Below, one piece after another: positions 8,153 through 14,624 of a DNA stretch of 64,000 nt; within the stretch, counting starts at the first letter, position 1, and every line of letters starts with the position of its first letter. The DNA lies in contig CBDBZX010000002.1 of the NCBI GenBank assembly GCA_965213645.1, positions 930,001-994,000 of the forward strand, given 5' to 3'. The position numbers and the translations under genes are program-made. This stretch comes from CBDBZX01 sp965213645. Its GTDB lineage: Bacteria; Deinococcota; Deinococci; Deinococcales; Trueperaceae. Below the pieces are notes generated by a model, which did not search any database, was not told where the DNA came from, and saw only the letters and a list, made by a program, of their open reading frames with translations.

Positions 8153-8371
8153 CTACGTTGAAAACTCCTTTAAAGGTTCATCAAAATCGTCACTCATCTC
8201 GATAAGACCCCTTGCGCTACCTGGCTTCCTCGGTGTAAGCGGGTATTTCGCTGCGCTCAGCTTGACAAAAGGTTCATTATCTCTAGTAATGACGACCTCT
8301 TCGCCGTTTGCTGCTTTCTGTAACAGCTCGAGCCACTTCTCCCCGGCTTTTTCCAACGAAACATAAGCCAT
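8153..8371 (-). CDS. Phd/YefM-family antitoxin, apparently without toxin
   Basis: A 72-residue protein. The N-terminal half (SLEKAGEKWLELLQKAANGEEVVITRDNEPFVKL, about residues 4-38) is the Phd/YefM DNA-binding fold with the typical ITR-x-EPFVKL strand; the tail GLIEMSDDFDEPLKEF is the toxin-binding segment usually seen in antitoxins of PIN-domain (VapC) toxins. An AGAGGTGA ribosome site precedes the ATG. Normally the toxin follows within a few bases, but only about 155 bases separate it from the nitroreductase gene. It may act as a solitary repressor, serve a toxin elsewhere, or be a remnant. Confidence 0.85.
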   Translation of the reverse strand: MAYVSLEKAGEKWLELLQKAANGEEVVITRDNEPFVKLSAAKYPLTPRKPGSARGLIEMSDDFDEPLKEFST

Positions 8372-8430
8372 TCGTTCACCTCTTAACCGCTTTAGTATAG
8401 TACACTGTCAGCGAAGTATTGACCCATGAT

Positions 8431-8532
8431 GTCATTCTGAGCGGAGCGAAGCGGAGTCGAAGAATCTCTGCCCTTGCTGACTCCTCCAGCAGAGATTGCG
8501 AGACGAGACCCTTCGACAAGCTCAGGGTGACA
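8431..8532. repeat. Dispersed palindromic repeat, family R, copy 1
   Basis: Begins GTCATTCTGAGCGGAGC and ends GACAAGCTCAGGGTGAC, which are imperfect inverted repeats. Inside, AATCTCTG and CAGAGATT form a second stem. The same pieces recur at 39127-39394 and 42231-42378. It resembles the widespread intergenic repeat containing CCCTTCGACAAGCTCAGG. Confidence 0.85.
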
Positions 8533-8628
8533 GCAGCGAGAAGGTATCAGTACATAGTTGACAATGCAATAGCGCTTAAAGGATTTTTCTTGTGTCGCCC
8601 TAGAAAGACCGCTCAAACAGCTTTAGTT

Positions 8629-8934
8629 TTATGCGCTGCCCGCAGCCTGTTTGAAGCGTTCGACTTTCTGGATGAGCCTGCGGAGCATAAAAAGGGAGAA
8701 CGCGAAGATACCCGCGACGTAGAGAAGGCCGATGGTGAGCAGCGTGGAGGCGGGTGGGTTCAGTAACCACTGCGCGAAAACTATGACCAACATGCTCACA
8801 ATCATCTGAACGCTGAGGTATAGGCCCACCTTGCCGTTCACGATTCGGTCTATCTCTGCTTGGAGGGGCCCTTCTAAATCTCTAAGCGGCGTATTTACGA
8901 GGGGAAGAGAGGTGTGCTCGAGCTTAGATTTCAT
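8629..8934 (-). CDS. Small membrane protein, unknown function
   Basis: A 101-residue protein with two hydrophobic helices (about residues 36-56 and 62-82) separated by a short turn with a proline pair, and a basic C-terminal helix. I do not recognise a family. An ORF start 14 codons further upstream exists, but the inner ATG is chosen because TACAAT lies seven bases before it, as at other leaderless genes here. It is monocistronic. Confidence 0.6.
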   Translation of the reverse strand: MKSKLEHTSLPLVNTPLRDLEGPLQAEIDRIVNGKVGLYLSVQMIVSMLVIVFAQWLLNPPASTLLTIGLLYVAGIFAFSLFMLRRLIQKVERFKQAAGSA

Positions 8935-8947
8935 AGTGCTCATTGTA
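8935..8947 (-). promoter_or_regulatory. Leaderless -10 box for the small membrane protein
   Basis: TACAAT on the minus strand, seven bases, then ATG; it decides the start used for the gene. Confidence 0.5.
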
Positions 8948-9068
8948 GACGAGATGAGAGGGAGATGTGGTGACAATTTAGTCTCCCACGTTCATGCGAG
9001 CTTCACTAAACGAGTAGAACGGTGCAGCCTACAACCGTGTTTTTAGTGCGTTTCTGCCTTTATAGAGC

Positions 9069-9758
9069 CTATAGCGTCTCCCCGGCGACGCTTTGACCCT
9101 CCACCCAAGCCTCACCGTCAGCCGTAACCTCTCGCTTCCACACAGGCAAAAGCTCTTTAATTCGGTCTATGCAAGCGTGCGTCGCTTCTAGCGCGGCGCG
9201 GCGATGCTTCGAAGAGATCACGACGGCAATGGACGCTTCGCTCGGTTCGAGCCGCCCGAGGCGGTGCGAGATGACGATTTTGCCTAAGTCGAATTGCTCT
9301 CGCAGCTCACTCGCTACGACCTTCATCTGCGTCAAAATCATCGCTTCGTAACCTTCGTAGTCGATGTACTCGACCTCTTGCCCTAAGTTGGGCGAGCGCA
9401 CTGTGCCGACGAAGCTCGCTACTGCGCCGTAGGGGTCCGCTACGGCGAGCGCGTGCAGGTGGGCGAGGTCTAAGACGCCCCCTGTCACGAAGAGGTGGTC
9501 GGTCTCGAGCAGGTCAACCTCGCCACCCGAAACGGGCGGGAAAAACGCGAGCGTGTCACCCCCTTTGACCTCTTGGTCGGGCGAGACGTAGCGCTCATTC
9601 AGGGCGCAGAGTGCGCCTTTGAGGGAAAGGTCGGGGTAGTCGGCTTGGAGTTTGCTGGCGACCTCTCGGACGGTGAGGGGGTGGGGTAGCTCGAGCGTCA
9701 TCTCCCGCTGACCGACTTGGTCGCGGTAGCTAGCGAAGAGGAGAACGTTAATAGTCAC
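9069..9758 (-). CDS. Molybdopterin synthase MoaD-MoaE fusion
   Basis: Residues 1-79 are a MoaD-like ubiquitin fold ending in FFPPVSGG. In separate MoaD proteins this Gly-Gly is the C terminus that becomes a thiocarboxylate. Residues about 83-229 are MoaE, with the lysines of ISSKHRRA and PVWKRE that act in catalysis. Together they convert precursor Z (cyclic pyranopterin monophosphate) to molybdopterin. Because the Gly-Gly is internal, the protein must be cut after it to work in the known way, as shown for MoaX of Mycobacterium; similar fusions occur in Deinococcus. No other moa genes are nearby. The GTG start sits six bases after TACACT. Confidence 0.93.
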   Translation of the reverse strand: MTINVLLFASYRDQVGQREMTLELPHPLTVREVASKLQADYPDLSLKGALCALNERYVSPDQEVKGGDTLAFFPPVSGGEVDLLETDHLFVTGGVLDLAHLHALAVADPYGAVASFVGTVRSPNLGQEVEYIDYEGYEAMILTQMKVVASELREQFDLGKIVISHRLGRLEPSEASIAVVISSKHRRAALEATHACIDRIKELLPVWKREVTADGEAWVEGQSVAGETL

Positions 9759-9770
9759 GTACTTAGTGTA
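9759..9770 (-). promoter_or_regulatory. Leaderless -10 box for the MoaDE gene
   Basis: TACACT on the minus strand, six bases, then GTG. Its upstream edge touches the 26-bp palindrome at 9769-9794. Confidence 0.6.
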
Positions 9771-9794
9771 ACAAGGGGTTGCAACCCCTTGTTA
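9769..9794. repeat. Perfect 26-bp palindrome between hrcA and the MoaDE gene
   Basis: TAACAAGGGGTTG and its complement adjoin without a spacer. The palindrome contains the hrcA stop codon and covers the region just upstream of the MoaDE -10 box. It could end hrcA transcription as a hairpin (no U tract follows) or serve as an operator. Confidence 0.7.
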
Positions 9795-10751
9795 ATTGAG
9801 ATTCGCTCTCTGTTCGCCACTTTTCGCTACTGTCTCCGTCACCCCTTGCGCAATCGCCAAGGTCTCAGGGTAACGCATTCGTAAGGGGCCAAGGAGCATC
9901 AGCCCGGCTTTGGAGGAGCCTAGCTCGAGCCGCGCCGACACGAGCGCTAACGTCTCTTCTAAAACAATTCTCAACGCCTCATCTATATCCGATTCTGTAT
10001 TCGGCTGCTCCACACGCTCGACCACCATGCGCACGAACTCGGGGTCGGTGGACTCGGGTTCCATCAAGAGGTTTTTGAGCCCCTGCGAAAAGAGGCGGGG
10101 CGGGTTCATGGTCGGCCAGGCGTCGGCTAAAGCACGAAAGGTACGCGCAACCTCTTCTTCGGCACGCCCAGCGATATTAGCGAGCGCCACCGGAACCTCT
10201 TGAACAGGAACATCTAAACTGCGCAGACTGCTCTCGGCTTCGCGTAAAGCATTGTCGTTCGGCGTCGGTGCGAGGTCCAAAACGAGTTGGCGGATGAGAC
10301 CGTTTTCTAAGATGACAACAGCTAAAAGGCGCGTGCTCGAGAGCGCCGAGAGGTGAATCTCTAAAGTGTGTAAGTCATCATCGGCGGGTAAGCTCACTAC
10401 CACGGCGTAACCGGAGAGTTCAGCGGTGACGTTGGCGACTTGTTGAAGTAGGGTGTCGCCGTGAGCGCCTCCTAATCTCATTTTCAAGAGGTCGCGCTGA
10501 AGTTTGGGCAAGCGTTTGGGTGGGATGAACTTGCGAGCGTAGCGCCGGTAACTTTCGGCGGTAGGAACGCGCCCCGCTGAGGTGTGAGGTTGGGCTAGGT
10601 AGCCCGCTTCCTCGAGCGCCGCAAACTCGCTCCTGACCGTCGCGCTACTCACGCCGAGTTGCTTGGCGATAGGAGCCGAGGCCACCGGCTTCGCAGAGGT
10701 GATGTAGTGCGCCGTGACGAGGTCGAGGATGTGGGCGGTGCGCTCGTTCAT
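9792..10751 (-). CDS. hrcA: Heat-inducible transcription repressor HrcA
   Basis: The protein starts MNERTAHILDLVTAHYITSA and carries the winged-helix region with LGVSSATVRSEFAALEEAGYL followed by HTSAGRVPTAESYRRYA, the hallmark of HrcA, which represses chaperone genes by binding CIRCE elements and needs GroEL to fold. The length of 319 residues is near the family norm. A longer frame starts 12 codons upstream, but TACTAT placed six bases before the inner ATG and the family N terminus favour 10751. No CIRCE sequence (TTAGCACTC-N9-GAGTGCTAA) or dnaK/grpE gene is visible nearby, so its targets are elsewhere. Confidence 0.93.
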   Translation of the reverse strand: MNERTAHILDLVTAHYITSAKPVASAPIAKQLGVSSATVRSEFAALEEAGYLAQPHTSAGRVPTAESYRRYARKFIPPKRLPKLQRDLLKMRLGGAHGDTLLQQVANVTAELSGYAVVVSLPADDDLHTLEIHLSALSSTRLLAVVILENGLIRQLVLDLAPTPNDNALREAESSLRSLDVPVQEVPVALANIAGRAEEEVARTFRALADAWPTMNPPRLFSQGLKNLLMEPESTDPEFVRMVVERVEQPNTESDIDEALRIVLEETLALVSARLELGSSKAGLMLLGPLRMRYPETLAIAQGVTETVAKSGEQRANLN

Positions 10752-10763
10752 CTGTGTATAGTA
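10752..10763 (-). promoter_or_regulatory. Leaderless -10 box for hrcA
   Basis: TACTAT (inside TATACTAT) on the minus strand, then six bases and ATG. Confidence 0.55.
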
Positions 10764-10926
10764 TAGCATTTCAGTCCTGTCCAGCACGTTTTAGAGCTTT
10801 GGAAAGGGCGAAGGGTGAAGTTTTGTTTATCGGGTTCTAATGGAGGGGTGGCTCGAGTTTATTCTTATTGAACCGTCCAAAACTTGTTATAGTTCAAAAG
10901 ACCGTTTGGCTAGGGTTCCGTTTGCC

Positions 10927-11004
10927 AGCAGGTAACATCTGGTCAGGAACGCTCTCAGTAATATAGCGTCGTTGGAGCGCACACATTACGGGATGATATC
11001 TGCG
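10927..11004. repeat. Dispersed palindromic repeat, family T, copy A
   Basis: Starts AGCAGGTAACATCTGGTCA and ends GGATGATATCTGC. Ends and size (78 bp) match copies B and C. The rest of the 398-bp gap between hrcA and the YdcZ-type gene shows a TTGAAC/GTTCAA inverted repeat near 10868-10897 and nothing else recognisable. Confidence 0.6.
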
Positions 11005-11149
11005 TGATTCAAACTCAGTTGATTGGCAAGGTCTGGACCGAGCGCCATGAAAGCTGTCGTATAAGTTAAGTGCGGCGGAGACCATCCCAAGGATAAAAGC
11101 CTCGAGGTAGCGGTTCGAAGAGGTAATGCGAACTTCTTGGAGGTTGTAC

Positions 11150-11599
11150 ATGAACGGATGGTTGGTTGCACTGCTCATAGCATTGTGTGGTGGCTTGGCA
11201 GTTGGTTTTCAAGGGGTACTTAATAGCCTCTCGAGCAGGGCCATCGGCGCACCCCTGACGGGCTTGCTCGTCAATATCAGCGGGGGCGCGGTGTCGCTTG
11301 TTTTACTGCTTGTTTTCGCTCGGTCTTTTCCCTTTCAAAATATTGATGTTAGAGCGGCGTCTATCGTCGTGTTGGCCGGTACTATCGGTATCTTCGTCGT
11401 CTTTTCTATCGCCTTTGCGCTGCCGCGTGTAGGGATTGCTGCGGGTATCGCGGCGGTTATCTTGGGTCAACTGACGCTTTCCGTGCTGGCGGACGCGCTG
11501 GGCTGGTCGGGGAGTGTGATTCCGGTGGATTTGCGCCGCGTGATGGGGCTAATATTGCTCGCTGGAGCGTTGGCACTTTTGCTCCCCCAGCAGAGCTAA
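11150..11599 (+). CDS. DMT-superfamily transporter, YdcZ (DUF606) type
   Basis: The 149-residue protein consists of about five hydrophobic helices: MNGWLVALLIALCGGLAVGFQGVLN (about 1-25), then GLLVNISGGAVSLVLLLVF, IVVLAGTIGIFVVFSIAFAL, GIAAGIAAVILGQLTLSVLAD and VMGLILLAGALALLL. The pattern of G-rich helices with RAIGAPLTGLLVN is characteristic of YdcZ/DUF606 half-size drug/metabolite transporters, which work as pairs in the membrane. The ATG at 11150 follows GGAGG with a good spacing, whereas the longer frame lacks a site. No second half-gene is adjacent, so it may form a homodimer. Confidence 0.82.
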   Translation: MNGWLVALLIALCGGLAVGFQGVLNSLSSRAIGAPLTGLLVNISGGAVSLVLLLVFARSFPFQNIDVRAASIVVLAGTIGIFVVFSIAFALPRVGIAAGIAAVILGQLTLSVLADALGWSGSVIPVDLRRVMGLILLAGALALLLPQQS

Positions 11600-11629
11600 C
11601 TCAAACCAAAAGCACTCTTCTGAGACTTC

Positions 11630-11658
11630 GTAGGGGTGGGTTTCAAACCCACCCCTAC
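11630..11658. terminator. Perfect 14-bp hairpin after the YdcZ-type gene
   Basis: GTAGGGGTGGGTTT and its exact complement are separated by one base. It lies between two convergent genes and could terminate either, but no U tract follows. A related GTAGGGGC/GCCCCTAC pair is found at 25257-25297, so it may belong to a dispersed repeat. Confidence 0.55.
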
Positions 11659-11710
11659 ACCGCCACTATCTCGCACGTATGCTTGTGCAGCGCTGTCACT
11701 TACCCACTTC

Positions 11711-12902
11711 TCAGCGCAAAAACTCTAAGACCCCCCGCGTCAACACCTCCACTGCTACAGGTAAGGCGTCCTCGTCCAAATCGAACATAGGGTGATGATG
11801 CGCGTAGTGCGAGCCCTTCTCTTCGTTTCTCGCCCCGACGAAGAAGTAGCAGCCGGGCGCTCTCTGGAGCCAGAGCGCCATGTCGTCGCCGCCCATGATT
11901 TGTGGGGATTCAATCACCTTCTCTTCCCCGACAACCTCTCGCGCCACACCTCTTAACCGCTCGGTCATCGCCTCGTCGTTCACCACAGCTGGGGACTGCG
12001 TAATCCACTCCAAACCCACCGCCCCGCGCATACTCTGAGCCAAGGTCTTCGCTAAAGCGCTCTATCCTGCCCTGAAGAAAGTCGCGCGTCTCCGGCAAAA
12101 AGGTGCGGAGCGTGCCCTTGATGTCGACGTTCTCGGGGATGATGTTGTACGCGGTGCCGCCGTGAATAGAGGTCAGGCTGATGACGGCGTTGTCTAGGGG
12201 GTCGGTCTCGCGAGAAACAAGACTTTGCAAGCCCGCAATGAGGTGCGCGGCGATGAGGACGGGGTCTACGCTCTCGTGGGGACGCGCCGCGTGACCGCCC
12301 TTGCCGGAGACGAAGAGCCTAAACGAGTCCGTCGCGGCCATCGAAGGGCCGCTCCGCACGGCGACGGTGCCGGTCGGAAACTGCGAGGAGAGGTGTAAGC
12401 CGATGCTTGCGTCCGGTTTGACCTCTTTGAGTGCGCCGTCCTCCAACATCGCCCGTGCACCGCCGACAATCTCTTCGGCGGGTTGAAAGACAAACACGAC
12501 TTTACCCGAGAGGTCGTCTTTGCGTTCTGTGAGGATTTTAGCGACGCTCAGCAGCACGGCGGCGTGTCCGTCGTGACCGCAGGCGTGCATCTTGCCATCT
12601 ATGGTGGAGCGATACCCCGAGGTCTTCTCATCGTGAATCGGTAGCGCGTCGATGTCGGCTCTTGCCAAAACGCTCTTACCCGGCTCGCCTGAATCTAAAA
12701 GGGCGACGACGCCCGTCTTGCCAACCTCTCGGCGCACCTCTAAACCGAGACCTTGCAGCTTTTCAGCGATGACGCCGCTCGTCCTGACCTCTTCAAAGGC
12801 GATTTCGGGATGCTGGTGAAAGTCACGGCGGGTCTGAATGGTCTCTTCGGCTAAAGCGCGAGCAGCGTCTCGCACAGCGTTACCAGGTGGGGTGTCAAGC
12901 AT
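11711..12902 (-). pseudogene. M20 family amidohydrolase, split by one frameshift
   Basis: The first frame (12902 to about 12050) encodes the N-terminal 285 residues of an M20D aminoacylase/IAA-amino-acid-type hydrolase: metal motifs HACGHDGH and FQPAEE, and the dimerisation domain with GHAARPHESVDP. The second frame continues with the conserved C-terminal part (SPAVVNDEAM, IMGGDDMALWLQRAPGCYFFVG, HHHPMFDLDED). The frames join near 12044-12050, where one surplus base would explain the shift. All catalytic residues remain, so this is either a recent mutation or a sequencing error. An intact enzyme would hydrolyse N-acyl amino acids or similar amides. It overlaps the EVE gene by eight bases. Confidence 0.85.
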
Positions 12903-13398
12903 GAGTCTCTCCTAGTTTGAGAATCTTGTTGTATTCTGCTTTTGTCACGCGCATCACGCTGAGGCGGTTGCCGCGCTGGACGAGCTTCATGTTCGCTAAC
13001 TCGGGCTCCTCTTTGACCTCTTGCAGCGTCACGAACTTCTCCAGGCTGCGCCGCGCCTTCACGTCTACTGCCACCCAACGCGGGTTATCGCGACTGGACT
13101 TTTCGTCGTAGTAGGGGCCCGTTTCGTTAAACTGTGTAGGGTCAGGGTACGCCTCTTTTACAATTTCTGCCACGCCGACAACGCCGGGTGGTTTACAGCT
13201 CGAGTGATAAATAAGCACCTTGTCACCTGCCTTCATCTTACGCAAGAAGTTTCGCGCCTGATAGTTGCGCACCCCTTCCCACATCACACCTTCTTGCACG
13301 GCGCTTTGGCTGGAACTCACTAAGAGGTCATCATAACTAAACACGTCCGGTTCGGTTTTGAGGAGCCAATAGCGTGTAGACACGGTTTGAGAGGTCAC
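12895..13398 (-). CDS. EVE domain-containing protein
   Basis: A 167-residue protein with the EVE fold, a relative of PUA/YTH domains that bind modified bases: YWLLKTEPDVFSYDDL at the N terminus, WEGVRNYQARNFLRKMKAGDKVLIYHS in the middle, then GVVGVAEIVKEAYPDPTQF and WVAVDVKA. The likely role is recognition of modified nucleic acid; the biological target is unknown. The GTG start lies six bases after TACAAT, so the mRNA is probably leaderless. The stop overlaps the amidohydrolase start, so both genes share a transcript. Confidence 0.93.
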   Translation of the reverse strand: MTSQTVSTRYWLLKTEPDVFSYDDLLVSSSQSAVQEGVMWEGVRNYQARNFLRKMKAGDKVLIYHSSCKPPGVVGVAEIVKEAYPDPTQFNETGPYYDEKSSRDNPRWVAVDVKARRSLEKFVTLQEVKEEPELANMKLVQRGNRLSVMRVTKAEYNKILKLGETHA

Positions 13399-13410
13399 GG
13401 GGTGATTGTA
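13399..13410 (-). promoter_or_regulatory. Leaderless -10 box for the EVE gene
   Basis: TACAAT on the minus strand, six bases, then GTG. Confidence 0.6.
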
Positions 13411-13549
13411 ACGCGCTCAGGACACGCGGACATTGAGAAACAGCGTCTGTCTTACAAAGCGCTGTGTTTCAGATGGATAGAGTTCCAAATTAACAGGGTT
13501 CCAAACGGGCGGGCACTAGGAACCAGTATTTGTTAGTGTCAGCCCCCAT

Positions 13550-13579
13550 TTGACCTCTTGCGCCGCGCCCTGCTATGAT
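13550..13579 (+). promoter_or_regulatory. Sigma-70-type promoter of tRNA-Leu
   Basis: TTGACC, an 18-bp spacer and TATGAT. Transcription would begin about 14 bases before the tRNA. Confidence 0.75.
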
Positions 13580-13599
13580 AGCTTGCTGTGCCTAATCGG

Positions 13600-13681
13600 G
13601 CCGGGATGGCGGAATTGGTAGACGCAGTAGACTCAAAATCTACCGGGTAAAACCGTGCGGGTTCGAGTCCCGCTTCCGGCA
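13600..13681 (+). tRNA. tRNA-Leu (CAA)
   Basis: The acceptor GCCGGGA pairs with TTCCGGC. The anticodon stem GTAGA/TCTAC closes the loop CTCAAAA, with anticodon CAA reading UUG. The long variable arm (CGGGTAAAACCG) is typical of class II leucine tRNAs, and the T arm is CGGGTTCGAGTCCCG. The discriminator is A, and CCA is not encoded. Confidence 0.96.
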
Positions 13682-13685
13682 TACT

Positions 13686-13765
13686 AGCAGGTATCATCTG
13701 GTCACAAACGCTCTGAACAGGTGGAACGATGTTCGACTCGCTTGTTCAGAGATGATACCCTTTGC
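13686..13765. repeat. Dispersed palindromic repeat, family T, copy B
   Basis: The outer arms GGTATCATCT and AGATGATACC pair with one interruption, and the inner arms TCTGAACA and TTGTTCAGA pair as well, giving a long hairpin of about 80 bp. It begins five bases after the tRNA-Leu and could terminate it. Copies A, C and D share the left end AGCAGGTATCATCTGGTCA. Confidence 0.75.
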
Positions 13766-13859
13766 GGAGTGAAAATTTACATAATCTTGGTTTAGGTTCG
13801 GTGGTTATGGTGATTGCAACTATTCGTAGCGTACTCACCGCGCTATTTTGGAGGACTCT

Positions 13860-14102
13860 GTGTTTATTCTTTTCTGGCTCATATTCGTACTCTTTATCTT
13901 GGCGTCCGTCGGTTTGACCTTTATCATTTTGCTCCAAGAGCCCAAACAGGGCGGTTTAGGCGAAGGTTTAGGTGGCGGCGGTGGTGAAAGTTTAGGCAGC
14001 ACCACGGGCGGCACGGCGGGCGGCCTGCACCGTCTCACCATTTGGTTAGGCGTTGTCTGGGGTTTACTCGCCCTCGCGCTCGCAGTGATTCCCCGCGCAT
14101 AA
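13860..14102 (+). CDS. secG: Protein-export membrane protein SecG
   Basis: An 80-residue protein with two membrane helices: the first is FILFWLIFVLFILASVGLTFIILL (about 2-25), then QEPKQGG, a glycine/serine-rich loop, and a second helix LTIWLGVVWGLLALALAVIP. This is the standard SecG plan; SecG assists SecYE in protein translocation. GTG at 13860 is chosen because GGAGG lies seven bases before it, whereas an upstream TTG overlaps that site. A terminator follows. The neighbouring tRNA gene has its own promoter. Confidence 0.95.
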   Translation: MFILFWLIFVLFILASVGLTFIILLQEPKQGGLGEGLGGGGGESLGSTTGGTAGGLHRLTIWLGVVWGLLALALAVIPRA

Positions 14103-14126
14103 GAGCGACAAGTTAAAAATCTCACA

Positions 14127-14160
14127 GACCTGCTTCTTAGAAAGTGGGTCTTTTTCATTT
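14127..14160 (+). terminator. Intrinsic terminator after secG
   Basis: AGACC...GGTCT with inner TTCT/AGAA pairing, followed by CTTTTTCATTTTT. Confidence 0.75.
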
Positions 14161-14180
14161 TTGCCTTTACAGCGCACTTC

Positions 14181-14213
14181 GTGTCGAGTTTTGTACACGC
14201 GCCGCACGAAATC
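14181..14213. repeat. Partial copy of repeat family E
   Basis: GTGTC-GTTTTGTACAC-GCACG-AATC matches the left end of the copy at 26365-26447 at nearly all listed positions; no right end was found nearby. Confidence 0.5.
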
Positions 14214-14419
14214 CGTAAGAACACCCAACAAATAGATGAATTCTCCTTAACCTGACCCGCTACCCTCTCATAAGACGAACACCTAAAGTACGCTTATGCT
14301 GCTGAGAGCCGACAAGTTCTTCAAGGGGTAAGGCGCTACGAGCCAAGCCTTCGGATAGCTAACTTTGGGGTAACACTTTGCAAAATTCGTTTACAAACTA
14401 GCAGAGCGTTACGGAAAAA

Positions 14420-14453
14420 TTCGTCAAACAGCAGCCTCAGAGAAATTGACGAA
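14420..14453. promoter_or_regulatory. Inverted repeat, possible operator of the peptide transporter
   Basis: TTCGTCAA at 14420-14427 and TTGACGAA at 14446-14453 are perfect complements 18 bases apart, about 170 bases before the start of the binding protein gene. Confidence 0.35.
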
Positions 14454-14624
14454 CTTAGCAGCGGGTGATACATTTAACTAACTGATGAGGAGGCCCTAAA
14501 AAACGTAGCCGAGCACACCTTGATTTTTCCCGACCCGCCAAGTTAGCCTTAACTTTAGCGATACAACGCGCTCGAGGACGTAGGACAGATAAAGAAGTGT
14601 CCTCGAATCTTTAGGAGGTTTTAC

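Larger units (their letters stand above)
14161..14624. other. Gene-free stretch upstream of the first peptide-binding protein gene
   Basis: It holds a partial copy of repeat family E (14181-14213), an inverted repeat at 14420-14453, and an AGGAGG ribosome site just before 14625. I see no convincing small gene or structured RNA in the rest. Confidence 0.6.

Noticed and set aside
8392..8616. Frames of 74 and 115 codons around the 8431 repeat
   Set aside because: They are translations of the dispersed repeat and of the edge of a neighbouring gene, with no start signals.
9792..10787. CIRCE element for HrcA
   Set aside because: I looked for TTAGCACTC-N9-GAGTGCTAA around hrcA and found nothing close.
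10927..11004. CRISPR-like array from the spaced AGCAGGTATCATCTGGTC copies
   Set aside because: The copies are many kilobases apart, palindromic and intergenic, without regular spacing or cas genes.
10894..11178. Minus-strand frames of 94 and 61 codons upstream of the YdcZ-type gene
   Set aside because: They cover a palindromic repeat and the start of the real gene, have no ribosome site or recognisable features, and look like chance frames.
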